Of a stretch of DNA of 34,291 bases, positions 8,329 to 18,500 are shown one piece after another. The translations under genes and the position numbers were made by a program. The notes under the pieces were generated by a model that did no database searches, was not told where the DNA came from, and saw nothing but the letters and a program-made list of their open reading frames with translations. Within the stretch, counting starts at the first letter, position 1. Each line of letters begins with the position of its first letter. This stretch comes from Bacteroidota bacterium (lineage in GTDB: Bacteria > Bacteroidota > Bacteroidia > Palsa-965): NCBI GenBank assembly GCA_013298545.1, contig JAAFIA010000053.1, positions 1 through 34,291 of the forward strand, written 5' to 3'.

Positions 8329-10335
8329 TCATTGTGGATATTCTACGCGAACATGGTATATACTTCGCAATTTTTTCTTGAATATCTTTTTGATCGTTGT
8401 AATGTCTTTCAACGTAATATCGGCGTTGTCGAATTGATTTAATTCGAGTTGATGCGCCACGATTTTTTCAACCAACGCGTCGATGCTTTCGGCATCGTAA
8501 TGCGATAAACTGCGCGACGAAGCCTCTACCGAATCGGCCATCATCAATACCGCAGTTTCTTTGGAATACGGAATTGGGCCAGGGTAACGAAACAACTCTT
8601 CATCAACCGTATCTTCTGGATTATTGCGTTTGTATAATGTCAGAAAATAAGCGGTATTGGTTGTTCCATGATGCGTACGAATAAAATCAATAACAGGTTC
8701 GGGAAGTTTTTGAGCTTTTGCTTTTTCAATGCCTCGAATGACATGACCGATGATGATGCGCGCACTTTCCTCGAAACTCAATTCGTCGTGCGGATTAATT
8801 CCAGTTGCCTGATTCTCGATAAAATAAACTGGCATATCGGCTTTTCCAATATCGTGATATAAAGCTCCTGCCCGCATCAGTAGCGCATTGCCACCAATAC
8901 GCCGAATCGCTTCCTCGGCAAGATTGGCAACTTGAATCGAGTGCTGAAATGTACCCGGTGCTTTCTCCGCCAATTCGCGCAGCAAAGGCGAATTGGTATC
9001 CGACAGTTCCAATAGCGTTACATCCGATACAAATCCGAAAATTTTCTCAAACAAGAAAATCAACGGATAGGCCAACAAGACCAAGGCCGTACTCACTCCA
9101 TAAGCCGCAAAATCATTGAGGTGTAGCATCCGCACATCGCCTTCTAGCATGAGCTTAAGCCCAAGGTGCAAGAGTATATACGAAGCAAAAATCACAACTA
9201 CCGAGAAAAATAATTGCGAGCGGTTTCGCATATTCACAATACTAAAAATAGCAATGATGCCACTGAGCATCTGTGTCAACACAAACTCAAAACGATCGTT
9301 CGGTACACCAACGGTAATGATGAAAATGGTAATGATGTGCGTAAACAAAGCCAAGCGCGTATCAAAAAAAGCGCGCATGATAACCGGAAGAATACAAAAC
9401 GGTAAAGCAATGAGTGGCAATGCAGGAAACAACGCAGGCAAATACGACATACAAACCGTAAGCAAAACCATAAGTAGAATAAACAGCAGGCGCGAATCAT
9501 CGCCCAATATCTCGCGGCGGAATAAGCGCAAAAACTGAAACAGCAGAAATAAACAAAAGGCCGAAAGCGCCAATTGCCCTAAAAGAATCAACCAGTTTGC
9601 ACCACCTTTCCGACTTCTGATCTGGTATTCTTCTTGTAGCGAAAGTAATTCTTGAAATTTATCCGAATCGACAATTTCGCCACGACTGATGATGATTTGG
9701 TCTTTGCTCAAAGCACCACGCGCGGGCGAGATATTCTCCAAGGCTTGCTGCAACGATTGTTTGGTAAGCGTACTATCTATTTTCAAATTGGCTGGCCCAT
9801 GCCCGATCGAATCGTGCCAAATAAATCGTGCGGCTGGCGAAACTCCGGCTAATATCAGCGAATCGGCTTGTGAAATGCGCGGAATACGATCAAAATAAAT
9901 TTCTTCCGCCAAATTGCCTCGTACAATTAACATCGACTTCCCTTCCGACAATTCGGCCCGTACGCCATTTTGATAGACCGCATCAATATTCTGCTGCAAC
10001 AGATTCATATCGGCAGTAGAAATATTTCGCAACTGACGAACTCGATTTTTAAGCACCAAAACGGGTTGGTCATCAAAGCGGTAATACGGTTTAAAATTGC
10101 GGCGCAATGCCTCACGCTCCGCCTCTACTTCAACCGGATTTTTTTTGATGGCAAAATCAAATGGAGCAATCAAGTTTTCGTATGGCCAAGGCCGACCTTC
10201 CAAATTGGCTAAGTCGTAACGAAAACGCGTCTCACGCGGGAAGAAGTACAAAATAAGCGCAAGTGTTGCCACAAACAAAACACCTTTATACCAAAGGGCA
10301 TGTTTATCGCGAATAAGCATGAGCATTGTTTTCAT
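8329..10335 (-). CDS. pgpH: 7TM-HD cyclic-di-AMP phosphodiesterase (PgpH type)
   Basis: Membrane phosphodiesterase, probably hydrolysing cyclic di-AMP, of 668 aa. The order matches PgpH: one N-terminal membrane segment (about 17-33), a periplasmic 7TM-HDED domain (about 40-240), a block of membrane helices (about 247-430) and a cytosolic HD domain. Metal-binding residues are visible at His465 (GTFQHSIQVA), His494-Asp495 (ALYHDIGK), the later IIIGHVIRG and FIRTHHGT histidines, and the Asp in LMMADSVEAS. The ATG start at 10335 gives a short cytosolic lead before the first membrane helix. The family is clear. Activity on c-di-AMP is inferred from Listeria PgpH; no diadenylate cyclase gene lies in the window. 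Confidence 0.93.
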   Translation of the reverse strand: MKTMLMLIRDKHALWYKGVLFVATLALILYFFPRETRFRYDLANLEGRPWPYENLIAPFDFAIKKNPVEVEAEREALRRNFKPYYRFDDQPVLVLKNRVRQLRNISTADMNLLQQNIDAVYQNGVRAELSEGKSMLIVRGNLAEEIYFDRIPRISQADSLILAGVSPAARFIWHDSIGHGPANLKIDSTLTKQSLQQALENISPARGALSKDQIIISRGEIVDSDKFQELLSLQEEYQIRSRKGGANWLILLGQLALSAFCLFLLFQFLRLFRREILGDDSRLLFILLMVLLTVCMSYLPALFPALPLIALPFCILPVIMRAFFDTRLALFTHIITIFIITVGVPNDRFEFVLTQMLSGIIAIFSIVNMRNRSQLFFSVVVIFASYILLHLGLKLMLEGDVRMLHLNDFAAYGVSTALVLLAYPLIFLFEKIFGFVSDVTLLELSDTNSPLLRELAEKAPGTFQHSIQVANLAEEAIRRIGGNALLMRAGALYHDIGKADMPVYFIENQATGINPHDELSFEESARIIIGHVIRGIEKAKAQKLPEPVIDFIRTHHGTTNTAYFLTLYKRNNPEDTVDEELFRYPGPIPYSKETAVLMMADSVEASSRSLSHYDAESIDALVEKIVAHQLELNQFDNADITLKDITTIKKIFKKKLRSIYHVRVEYPQ

Positions 10336-10420
10336 AGATACTGACTAGCGCAGCGAAAATACACAGAATCGGGTTGTGAAATAATATCAACAGCAAAGAA
10401 CCACTCCAAAAGGAAATACT

Positions 10421-10428
10421 TAGTTTTG
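10421..10428 (+). promoter_or_regulatory. Candidate -7 box for the thiolase gene
   Basis: TAGTTTTG, followed by C as is common at such boxes, matches TAnnTTTG. It would give a leader of about 35 bases. No clear -33 TTTG is present. Confidence 0.45.
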
Positions 10429-10469
10429 CGGTCAATTCTACTACTCGTCTTAAAAAGACCCGAAAAATC

Positions 10470-11648
10470 ATGAAAGAAGTCTATATCGTATCTGCTGTTC
10501 GTACCCCCATCGGAAGTTTTGGTGGTGCGTTGGCTGAAGTTTCAGCTACGCAACTTGGTGCTACCGCTGTCAAAGCTGCTGTTGAAAAATCTGGCCTTGC
10601 GCCAGAAGCCATCAACGAAGTGATTATGGGATGTGTTTTGCAAGGCAATCTTGGTCAAGCACCCGCCCGCCAAGCCTCCCGCTTTGCTGGTTTGCCCGAT
10701 GCAGTAAATTGTACCACCGTCAATAAAGTTTGTGCCTCTGGTCTCAAAGCCGTTGTATTGGGCACACAATCCATCCTTCTCGGCGATAGCGATGTGGTTG
10801 TAGCGGGTGGCATGGAAAACATGTCTGCCGCTCCTTACTACTTCGAAAAAGGCCGTTACGGTCAGAAATACGGCCACGGACAAATGCTCGATGCCATTGT
10901 AAAGGATGGTCTCACGGATGTTTACCACAACAATCCCATGGGCGCATCTGCCGAACTCTGCGCAGCCAAATACAACATTACCCGCGAACAACAAGACGCT
11001 TTTGCGATTGAATCGTACAAACGTTCTGCCGCAGCTTGGGCCGCCGGAAAATTTGCAGACGAAATTGTTCCCGTTACCGTAAAAACAAAGAAAGGTGATG
11101 TGCAAATCACCGAAGACGAAGAATACAAAAACGTATTTTTCGATAAAATTCCAAACCTGAAACCTGTTTTTCAAAAAGACGGAACCGTTACCGCTGCAAA
11201 CGCTTCTACCATCAACGACGGTGCTTCTGCACTCGTATTGATGAGCAAGGAAAAAGCCGATGCGCTTGGCATCAAACCACTCGCCATCATTCGTGGCTAT
11301 GCTGATGCTGAACAAGCGCCTGAATGGTTTACCACTGCCCCTGCAAAAGCAATTCCAATCGCGGTATCAAAAGCCGGATTGAAAATGGAAGACATCGCTT
11401 ACTTTGAAATCAACGAAGCATTTTCCGTTGTTTCATTAGCCAACCAACAATTACTCAACCTCGATCCGGCCAAAATCAATATTCACGGTGGCGCGGTATC
11501 GCTTGGCCATCCGCTCGGCAATTCAGGCTCACGCATTTTGGTAACACTCGTGCATGTCCTCAAACAAAACAAAGCACGTTATGGCGTTGCGGGTATTTGC
11601 AACGGCGGCGGCGGATCAAGTGCCATGGTGATTGAAAACGTTCAATAA
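10470..11648 (+). CDS. Acetyl-CoA C-acetyltransferase (thiolase)
   Basis: A 392-aa thiolase that condenses two acetyl-CoA to acetoacetyl-CoA or runs the reverse reaction. The nucleophile is Cys88 in NKVCASGLK. The C-terminal catalytic pair is His347 in SLGHPLGNSGSR and Cys377 in GICNGGGG. The motif EINEAFSVVSLANQ carries the conserved NEAF of the active site. Length and all four motifs are standard for biosynthetic-type (AtoB/PhaA-like) thiolases. The gene stands alone between its own promoter candidate and a strong terminator, and is divergent from pgpH. Which pathway it serves cannot be told from neighbours. Confidence 0.96.
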   Translation: MKEVYIVSAVRTPIGSFGGALAEVSATQLGATAVKAAVEKSGLAPEAINEVIMGCVLQGNLGQAPARQASRFAGLPDAVNCTTVNKVCASGLKAVVLGTQSILLGDSDVVVAGGMENMSAAPYYFEKGRYGQKYGHGQMLDAIVKDGLTDVYHNNPMGASAELCAAKYNITREQQDAFAIESYKRSAAAWAAGKFADEIVPVTVKTKKGDVQITEDEEYKNVFFDKIPNLKPVFQKDGTVTAANASTINDGASALVLMSKEKADALGIKPLAIIRGYADAEQAPEWFTTAPAKAIPIAVSKAGLKMEDIAYFEINEAFSVVSLANQQLLNLDPAKINIHGGAVSLGHPLGNSGSRILVTLVHVLKQNKARYGVAGICNGGGGSSAMVIENVQ

Positions 11649-11664
11649 ATAAACCGATAAATCA

Positions 11665-11695
11665 GGGTCGCTAAATTTTTGTAGCGACCCTTTTT
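11665..11695 (+). terminator. Intrinsic terminator after the thiolase gene
   Basis: A perfect 9-bp stem GGGTCGCTA / TAGCGACCC with an 8-base loop is followed by TTTTT. The last T lies only 3 bases before the ATG of the next gene. Confidence 0.9.
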
Positions 11696-11698
11696 ACA

Positions 11699-12478
11699 AT
11701 GTACGGTGTTTGTCATTTAAGTGTTGTGCCTTGCCGTCGCGAGGCTTCAGACCGCAGCGAAATGGTTACCCAATTGCTGTTTGGCGAAGCCTTTGAAATA
11801 CTCGAACAAAAAGATTCGTGGCACCGCATCCTCACGTCCGCCGATCATTACGAATGTTGGATTGATCGTAAGCAATACTTAACTGTCAACAAAGCAACGT
11901 TTGATAGTTTGCGCGCCAATCCATCGCCAATTTCTAACGAATCGCTGCAACTTATTACCGACCTTAAAAATAACATTGCCTTTCCAATCCTCATGGGCAG
12001 CTCGCTCCCGTTCTTTCATGGTGGCGAATGTCAGATTGGTGATAATATTTACAGATTGGATGGAAGTGTGCGTTTGTTTGATCAACCAACCACGCGCGAG
12101 AGTATTGTTGAAACCGCTTTATCCTTTTTAAATGCGCCTTACCTCTGGGGCGGACGCTCGATGTTTGGTATTGATTGCTCTGGCTTTACGCAAGTTGTGT
12201 TTAAATCAAATGGCATGCAACTCAAGCGCGATGCGTATCAACAAGTTGAATTGGGAGAAACGTATTCTTTCGTAGAAGAAGCGCAGGCCGGCGATTTAGC
12301 ATTTTTCGATAACGAAGAAGGACGCATTGTGCATGTTGGGATTGTGATTGGCGACAATAAAATCATTCATGCGTCGGGGCGCGTACGTGTTGATCATTAC
12401 GATCATTACGGCATTTTCACGCCGGAGCGAGGCGGCTACACACACAATTTGCGTGTGATTAAAAATATCCTTTCTTAA
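11699..12478 (+). CDS. SH3b-NlpC/P60 (C40) cell-wall endopeptidase
   Basis: A 259-aa peptidoglycan hydrolase of the NlpC/P60 family, cleaving stem peptides, often gamma-D-Glu to diamino acid bonds. Residues 1-60 form an SH3b domain (CHLSVVPCRREASDRSEMV, then WIDRKQY), with a second SH3b-like region to about 130. The C40 catalytic domain begins at about 134. The nucleophile is Cys160 in GIDCSGFTQ, the base His212 in IVHVGIVIGD, and a third polar residue is probably His224 in KIIHASG. No signal peptide is visible, as in several Bacteroidota relatives, so the export route is unclear. The start cannot be moved to Met22 without removing the first SH3b strands. The start codon sits directly behind the thiolase terminator. 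Confidence 0.93.
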   Translation: MYGVCHLSVVPCRREASDRSEMVTQLLFGEAFEILEQKDSWHRILTSADHYECWIDRKQYLTVNKATFDSLRANPSPISNESLQLITDLKNNIAFPILMGSSLPFFHGGECQIGDNIYRLDGSVRLFDQPTTRESIVETALSFLNAPYLWGGRSMFGIDCSGFTQVVFKSNGMQLKRDAYQQVELGETYSFVEEAQAGDLAFFDNEEGRIVHVGIVIGDNKIIHASGRVRVDHYDHYGIFTPERGGYTHNLRVIKNILS

Positions 12479-12650
12479 TATTTTTCTTCCTTTCAATCTT
12501 CCTTGTTTCGCTTGTATGAAAGAATCCGTATGGAAAGCGGTACTACTACTTCCATTCAAAAAATCAAACGCTTGTTGTAAACGGTTTGCGCAATACGTGT
12601 GCGTTCAAGCCTGACGTGTGGCGTATTGATAAAATTGAAAAGATTGGCAT

Positions 12651-12687
12651 AAAAAAGAGGCCGTCTTAAAAGGACAGCCTCTTTTTT
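12651..12687. terminator. Bidirectional terminator between the NlpC/P60 gene and the giant-gene operon
   Basis: A-rich and T-rich outer arms extend the stem AAAAAAGAGGC / GCCTCTTTTTT, with GTC/GAC pairs inside, around a short loop. T-tracts are available on both strands. It lies 12 bp after the stop of the 1924-aa gene and so ends the minus-strand operon, and can also stop plus-strand transcripts. The preceding 170 bases (12479-12650) hold only unconvincing short frames. Confidence 0.85.
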
Positions 12688-12699
12688 GTTATGCAGACA

Positions 12700-15600
12700 T
12701 TAGATTACTAGAATCTGCTCATCTCTATTTACCAAACCTGAAGTGTTAATGACATCCACTTTAAATTGATGGTACAGCAAACCGCCTGCCGTATCTTGTT
12801 TATCAAGAGCAACAAAAGGAATACTGGCCAGATTAAGGACAACAGAGATTGTTGAAGCATTACTTTTTAATTGGTGAATGCGTTGCCAGTTTCCTGCAGG
12901 TGTCATTTTTGATAATACATAATCGCCTTTGTAGCACGTTGGCGACCAACTGATCACCACATTTGATAAGGATAAAGGCGATCCACTAGCAGGATCCGAT
13001 GCATAACTCAGTTTTGGTGCTTGCGGATTTGCCGTATCGAGTACCGTTGCCATGACCATATCGGTTGGTTTAGATGGAACAAGTTCGGTCAAACCACGTT
13101 CATTCGTAATTTTTCGCAATGCAGCAATACGATAGAATAATGGATCACTATATGGCGGGAAACTTAAGTCGCCAAAATCGTCTTGCAGTTTTTCACCAAC
13201 AGCGATTGTCTTTACCAACTTCATGGTTCTGATACTCAAGGCATCATCTGGATCAGATGCACGATAAAGTTCGAACGACACAATATCTTCCGTTTCTAAA
13301 TAATCATTCAATTCAAACACAACTGCTGTAGGAGTTGATGTAATTGAATTTTTTATTTGTGTCATTACACGCTTAATGCTTGGACTTTCGGCAGGTAAAG
13401 TTGGTACGAGATGAACAGGGCCAGTAGCTGTGCTCGCTTCACTTACACGCATTGAATTAGAGACTTCTACGCCAAAATAGAAATATAAATTTTTTGACGA
13501 GCCGTCAAGTGTATAATCTGTAAAACGAACATACCGTTTGTTTGCAAGATCTCCGTACCCAACATGAGTATTTAATAAAATCGTTCCGGCTGCATTTTTC
13601 TCATACCGAATTGCCATTGGCCATCCATCAAAAGCGGGGTCGGTTGGAGCAAGACGATCGCCATTGTCATTTCTAATTTTTGCCGCACGACCAGATGTTT
13701 GCAATGAATTTGCTTTTAGTTGGCTATAAATTGCGGGTGTTTCTGTAAGCGGCAAAAACGCGCCTTGTATGGCATCGCGCACAACATCACGCATGGTCTG
13801 GGTTGTACCACCAACAAATGCAAGACTACCTGGCGCAACAGTATTGTTTAAGGGAAATGGAAAAACCGGAACTGTAAGTGCAGGATCTGGAATCTGATAA
13901 TTTGGATTGTTCGGTTTCGGAAAACGGAAGCCATTGGGTGTATATGTTTTAAACTGCCCATCAGTTTCCGTAATCATGTTTACCAAATCGTTCCATCGGT
14001 TTGTTTCAAATGCAGCGTCTTCTTCAGTGAGCAATGCGAGTTGCTCGTATATTTCTTTGACGCGTTGTGGAGCATACAATTGATCTAAAATTTTACGTTC
14101 GTTGGCACGGAAGAATATCAATCCAAATGGTTGATTAACTTCTACATCAAACGTATATGTCGATTTGCCGTAGAAATTAGGTCGTGTTGCATACAATGCA
14201 CCATCAGGAACACCAGGCGGTTCTGGTTCACGAATTTCTAACGCCAACAATACCGTAGGAGTTGCCATATACGAATGACAATTCACAACTGTTGAATCGA
14301 CAGAACGAATACTCATGTATGTATTCCGTGTTCCTTCGTTCAACGCGGGAAGTATTGCTGTTTCACCAAAATTATTTCCGCCACCAAGATCGGCCTTGAA
14401 ATAGGCACGATACGATGGGTGAAAATTAACCATTGGAACCGATCCGATATGGATTGCAGCACTTGGGTCGAGTGGTGTAAACTGATTAGCCGTTAAAACA
14501 AACATTCCAGCTAAATCGCGCTCCAATCCAAATGTACTGTCAAACGCTATAATTTCTAATGTAGGTAAGGAATAGTTGATATTCCAAACACGTAGCTCTC
14601 TTATTTCCCCATTGTTTGCAACGAGCCTTACTGTTCCTTGATAATATTCAATATCTGGATCAGGATATGCAACAAGTTGTTTGGTACTGAAAGTAATGCG
14701 ATACAAACCTGTTGGTATCTGATTTGCAGGTGGCCCTCCTACTGGTATAAATGGTGCCAATGTTGGATCGGTATCATATACATGTGCAATTGTTGCAGCA
14801 TCTGTTAATCCTCCAATGTAGCGTGTAACGACTGTCCCATCGCCCATCGTTTCTATTTCGGTATGCGCTGGCAAAAATTGTGTCAGCGCAACTTCTTTAA
14901 CCAATTGTGTATTCCAAGCTGCTGCTGCATCTAAATTTTCGACCAGCAAAAAATTACTGTTTACATCTGGATCTTCCCACGAAATGGTTGTACAAAAAAC
15001 ATTATCGTTCAAACTATCTTGTGAACTCGTAACACGAATGCGTTTGAGCCTGATAACGGGATTATTGCCTGCAGTTACAATAGATTCTACCACAAAGGCT
15101 TTTCCATTGACAACCAGTGTTGAACCAATATAAGCAGCTACATCAGCAGCCAAAATAACGGGTTGAACTGTACCAAGAGGATTAGAAGTTGTGTACGAAC
15201 CAGTATGCACATCTACAGTGTTATTAATCGTATCGACACTTGAAGAAGTAATTTTTCCATTCACAACGCGCGGTGGTGCAGTTCTGAAAAAAAGTTGTGC
15301 CTTATTGGCGTACTGATAAGCAATGTTGTGTGTTTGATTCCAATCAAACATGGCTCGAACAAGTGTCTTATCACCTGATGGAAGTGCTTGTAATCTATTT
15401 TGTTCCGCTTGTGTTGTAAAAATCAGCGGTACTTCATTCTGAATGAGCTGAACCGTAAGATTGGATGGAGGAAGGAGTGTATTGCGTTTTTCAAAAACAG
15501 TTGCGTCAGTTTCCACTTCATTCCCTGGAGCAGAGCTTCGCGAAAACCAATTGATGCTATACAATGCATAATGATGAACACCTTCTTCTGTTTCACCATG

Positions 15601-18474
15601 TGTATATACAGGATTCTGACGTGTTTCTGGAATTGGGCGTACTTCGGGCAAGCCACCCGGATCAATCCAATTGACATCGTGACTAATTTCTGGTCTTACA
15701 TAAGTTCCCGAACCATTAGGCCCATCGGCATACTCAACCCCAAACAAAACCGGAATCGTTTCTTGCCCTAAATTGAATGATTGATTCGTAGCAAAAAAGT
15801 TTTCGAAGGGTAATTCATATCTAAACTTATTGCGATGCAAATTGATGTATCGAATTGCCGCATAAGGAACATAGCCATTAGCATCCGTAAGTGCTGTCTG
15901 ACCACCACAGTTATCAGCCGTTAATCCATAAGAAACAGTTAATAGCGAAGGTCTTGGTGGATAACGGTAATCATTCATCGAAGTTGGCAAACTCATAAAC
16001 AGATGAGTCGTATAAACTCCCGGCCCCGTTTCGAGCGAAGCTGTTGTAACATACTGCATTAAGTAAATTACCTGTTCCGATTGCAACGCTGTCTTTTGCG
16101 AATCAATCGTACCCATTCCCAACATGCGACAGACATGATAATCGAGTCCGGCAAAATTCAGCATATCCAGATAACTAATTTCGGTTGTCGATGAGTTCGG
16201 ATCTGGATCTGTATTTGGAATGACGACATTGGCCTTGACATCAAATCGACTTTTATCGAGATACGTTTCTACCGCTTCTTGAATACCATCATCAACCATG
16301 GTCCAACGATCCTTATAGTTCTGAACGTTGACACAAAATTCTCCTGCAACATTGAGTTGATTAAACTTAGGCCATTTGTTATGAACAATAAAATCTGTTG
16401 GATTTTCTAAGCGTCTGAATACTTCCGCGTTGGCATCACTATTTCCATCATTGATCGCATACTCACCAAAGAAATTCCATTCCTGTTGTTTGTTTTTTCC
16501 TGCAATATAATCCTCGTATGTAATCAAATAAAAACTAGACAATGTACAGCCCGTATAATCTAGTCGAAAGTATTCGATGTTTTCGGCAATTAATACTGGC
16601 GGTGGCGTTGTATGTCTTTTCCGTGAACTAATAAGGCGGGTAGATACATCTAATTTATCTGGCAAAGAAATAGATTCGAGTCGAAATGCAGAACCAGAAG
16701 TCATTGCTGTTAATTTGAAATCGGCCCAAAAAACAAATTTCCCAACAGCTCGAATTTCTAGTTGACCTGTATAAGCCTGCATAAATTGCATTGGGGAAAC
16801 CAAGGGATTGAACGATTGGCGAACAGCATCGTAAAGGCCATTGCTGACAAAACGAATCAGGATGTCGGTCGTTGTACCAGCAGCATTTGGGACATTGTCA
16901 TAAAGCCAAGTTCTGACGACTCCAGCTTCCTGCACTTGTGTTGGAGCAATCGAAAGATTAACTTCTGTTCCAAAATCTCTACGAAAGTTGGATTTATATA
17001 TTCTAACAAAATCGTCAGGGCGATTAAATCCGATGTTGGTTGGATATGCTCCTGAAGGTGAAGCCAAATTTCCTTTAGGCCAATGTGTTTCACCCAGCTT
17101 TCGCAGAAAGTCCCAACGCAAATGAAACCCACGCACTGAACCATCCGCAGCATCTGATCCAGCTGCTTGTAAATAGATATAAGGTGATTGAAAACTTGGG
17201 TTGTTTCCTAAATCTACAGGAACACCTTTGGGGCAATACTTGGTTAAAACAGCATCTGCTTTTACAACAAACGCATCCCATTTTATTTCTTCAATTCGAA
17301 TTTCTTCGGGCTTGATTTCCCATTGCTTTACAGTAAATGTTAAACGTTCAATAGTAGGAAGTGGTAAGCTTTCGGTGAGGCATGACGTATAATTTGTATC
17401 CGTTTGCGCTAGCAGAGCAGTAATCCCTTTTCCAGAAAGTGGCGTATGACCACACATCAACAAACCCGATGCTGCCGAGTTAAAATCGTAGTGCAAATCA
17501 TTTAAGATGTATTCTTTGGGCAACTTAAATCTGCGAAGCCATTTCATTTGAATGCTTGTGTCGAAAAACGCTACTGCCGAAAATGTTGGCGCTTCGCTCA
17601 TGTGCATCGTTAGGTAAAAACCTTTCTCTCCCCGCGTCAAAATTTTCTTTCCCGTTTCCGTTTCTTTTCTAAACGGAATCAGATATCCTTCCGCAGTTTT
17701 TTTAGACGAATCAAACCGTAAAACGTATGTCTTCCTTTCTGCTCCTGTCTCTCCTGTTACAATAAAATGGTCTTGACCTATTTGTAAAACAGCTTCTGCC
17801 GTTTGGTAGTCTTTATTACCCAGAAGATAACTCCATACAATATTTAATTGATCGTCAAGTGCGATAAGAAACGTATCCCAATTCGAACCAGCATTTGAGT
17901 TTCCAAAAACAAGACAACCACTTCCCCAAGGAATCATTCCTGATACTTGATCATCATTTGTTTCTGTACCAAGCAACACAGCTCTTAAAACATTCCCTTG
18001 CCCATCTATTTTTACAAGCTCGACACTATCGACACTGCTTCCTATTTTATTTGACCATGATGTAAAGTAATAAGTATCATCAACCGATTTGATTAGTTTG
18101 ACATTGAAACGTGTACCAAGTTGATGATATGTTTTTGTCCAAATGACTTCGCCTTTTGAATCGGTTCGAATAATCAAATTGTGGTTTCGCTGATCTGTTG
18201 AAGTTGCACTCGGATCTGTATTGTGCGAACCATACAAAATAAAATCACCGTTGTCGCAACGAACCGAACTAGAAAACCCAACGGGAAGTTTATCGATGTA
18301 GTAAATTTTACTCCAGATAATATTTCCTTTATCATCAAACTTGCTGAAAAGTGCTTGATTGCCAATAGCTCCAGCAGTATATACAGGGCCTGATTCTGCA
18401 AAATAACTTCCAACAGGAATACTGGTGTAAGTAGCCGTAGTGGAGAATTTATGGGTATGAATAAATAAGCTCAT
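12700..18474 (-). CDS. Giant protein with N-terminal propeller-like repeats, 1924 aa
   Basis: Last gene of the giant-gene operon, 26 bp behind its neighbour. Residues about 40-365 hold seven repeats of about 50 residues. Each carries a strand, an Asp turn and often a Trp strand (KFDDKGNIIWSK, RTDSKGEVIWTK, KIDGQGNVL, ALDDQLNIVWS, RFDSSKK, FFDTSIQMKW, QTDTNYTS), with Asp at 47, 105, 157, 207, 255, 305 and 359. This suggests a seven-bladed beta-propeller. Residues about 431-500 form a distinct block (DGSVRGFHLRWDFLRKLGE, then DDFVRIYKS). The rest is beta-rich, and the C-terminal 250 residues include fibronectin III-like segments (FELYRASDPDD, PLFYRIAALR). There is no signal peptide, membrane helix or recognisable type IX sorting domain. 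No catalytic motif was recognised. A binding or scaffold role is a guess. Confidence 0.85.
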   Translation of the reverse strand: MSLFIHTHKFSTTATYTSIPVGSYFAESGPVYTAGAIGNQALFSKFDDKGNIIWSKIYYIDKLPVGFSSSVRCDNGDFILYGSHNTDPSATSTDQRNHNLIIRTDSKGEVIWTKTYHQLGTRFNVKLIKSVDDTYYFTSWSNKIGSSVDSVELVKIDGQGNVLRAVLLGTETNDDQVSGMIPWGSGCLVFGNSNAGSNWDTFLIALDDQLNIVWSYLLGNKDYQTAEAVLQIGQDHFIVTGETGAERKTYVLRFDSSKKTAEGYLIPFRKETETGKKILTRGEKGFYLTMHMSEAPTFSAVAFFDTSIQMKWLRRFKLPKEYILNDLHYDFNSAASGLLMCGHTPLSGKGITALLAQTDTNYTSCLTESLPLPTIERLTFTVKQWEIKPEEIRIEEIKWDAFVVKADAVLTKYCPKGVPVDLGNNPSFQSPYIYLQAAGSDAADGSVRGFHLRWDFLRKLGETHWPKGNLASPSGAYPTNIGFNRPDDFVRIYKSNFRRDFGTEVNLSIAPTQVQEAGVVRTWLYDNVPNAAGTTTDILIRFVSNGLYDAVRQSFNPLVSPMQFMQAYTGQLEIRAVGKFVFWADFKLTAMTSGSAFRLESISLPDKLDVSTRLISSRKRHTTPPPVLIAENIEYFRLDYTGCTLSSFYLITYEDYIAGKNKQQEWNFFGEYAINDGNSDANAEVFRRLENPTDFIVHNKWPKFNQLNVAGEFCVNVQNYKDRWTMVDDGIQEAVETYLDKSRFDVKANVVIPNTDPDPNSSTTEISYLDMLNFAGLDYHVCRMLGMGTIDSQKTALQSEQVIYLMQYVTTASLETGPGVYTTHLFMSLPTSMNDYRYPPRPSLLTVSYGLTADNCGGQTALTDANGYVPYAAIRYINLHRNKFRYELPFENFFATNQSFNLGQETIPVLFGVEYADGPNGSGTYVRPEISHDVNWIDPGGLPEVRPIPETRQNPVYTHGETEEGVHHYALYSINWFSRSSAPGNEVETDATVFEKRNTLLPPSNLTVQLIQNEVPLIFTTQAEQNRLQALPSGDKTLVRAMFDWNQTHNIAYQYANKAQLFFRTAPPRVVNGKITSSSVDTINNTVDVHTGSYTTSNPLGTVQPVILAADVAAYIGSTLVVNGKAFVVESIVTAGNNPVIRLKRIRVTSSQDSLNDNVFCTTISWEDPDVNSNFLLVENLDAAAAWNTQLVKEVALTQFLPAHTEIETMGDGTVVTRYIGGLTDAATIAHVYDTDPTLAPFIPVGGPPANQIPTGLYRITFSTKQLVAYPDPDIEYYQGTVRLVANNGEIRELRVWNINYSLPTLEIIAFDSTFGLERDLAGMFVLTANQFTPLDPSAAIHIGSVPMVNFHPSYRAYFKADLGGGNNFGETAILPALNEGTRNTYMSIRSVDSTVVNCHSYMATPTVLLALEIREPEPPGVPDGALYATRPNFYGKSTYTFDVEVNQPFGLIFFRANERKILDQLYAPQRVKEIYEQLALLTEEDAAFETNRWNDLVNMITETDGQFKTYTPNGFRFPKPNNPNYQIPDPALTVPVFPFPLNNTVAPGSLAFVGGTTQTMRDVVRDAIQGAFLPLTETPAIYSQLKANSLQTSGRAAKIRNDNGDRLAPTDPAFDGWPMAIRYEKNAAGTILLNTHVGYGDLANKRYVRFTDYTLDGSSKNLYFYFGVEVSNSMRVSEASTATGPVHLVPTLPAESPSIKRVMTQIKNSITSTPTAVVFELNDYLETEDIVSFELYRASDPDDALSIRTMKLVKTIAVGEKLQDDFGDLSFPPYSDPLFYRIAALRKITNERGLTELVPSKPTDMVMATVLDTANPQAPKLSYASDPASGSPLSLSNVVISWSPTCYKGDYVLSKMTPAGNWQRIHQLKSNASTISVVLNLASIPFVALDKQDTAGGLLYHQFKVDVINTSGLVNRDEQILVI

Positions 18475-18500
18475 AGTGATTGTGTTCTAGTCGTGATAAA

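Noticed and set aside
10542-11315. A 257-codon minus-strand frame inside the thiolase gene
   Set aside because: Fully antisense to a well-conserved thiolase with intact catalytic residues; the translation is Cys- and Phe-rich and shows no recognisable protein.
12516-12614. A 32-codon frame and a second short frame (about 40 codons) ending in KPDVWRIDKIEKIGIK downstream of the NlpC/P60 gene
   Set aside because: Neither has a recognised homologue, the longer one lacks a start codon and runs into the terminator. They might be remnants of a decayed gene, but the evidence is too thin.
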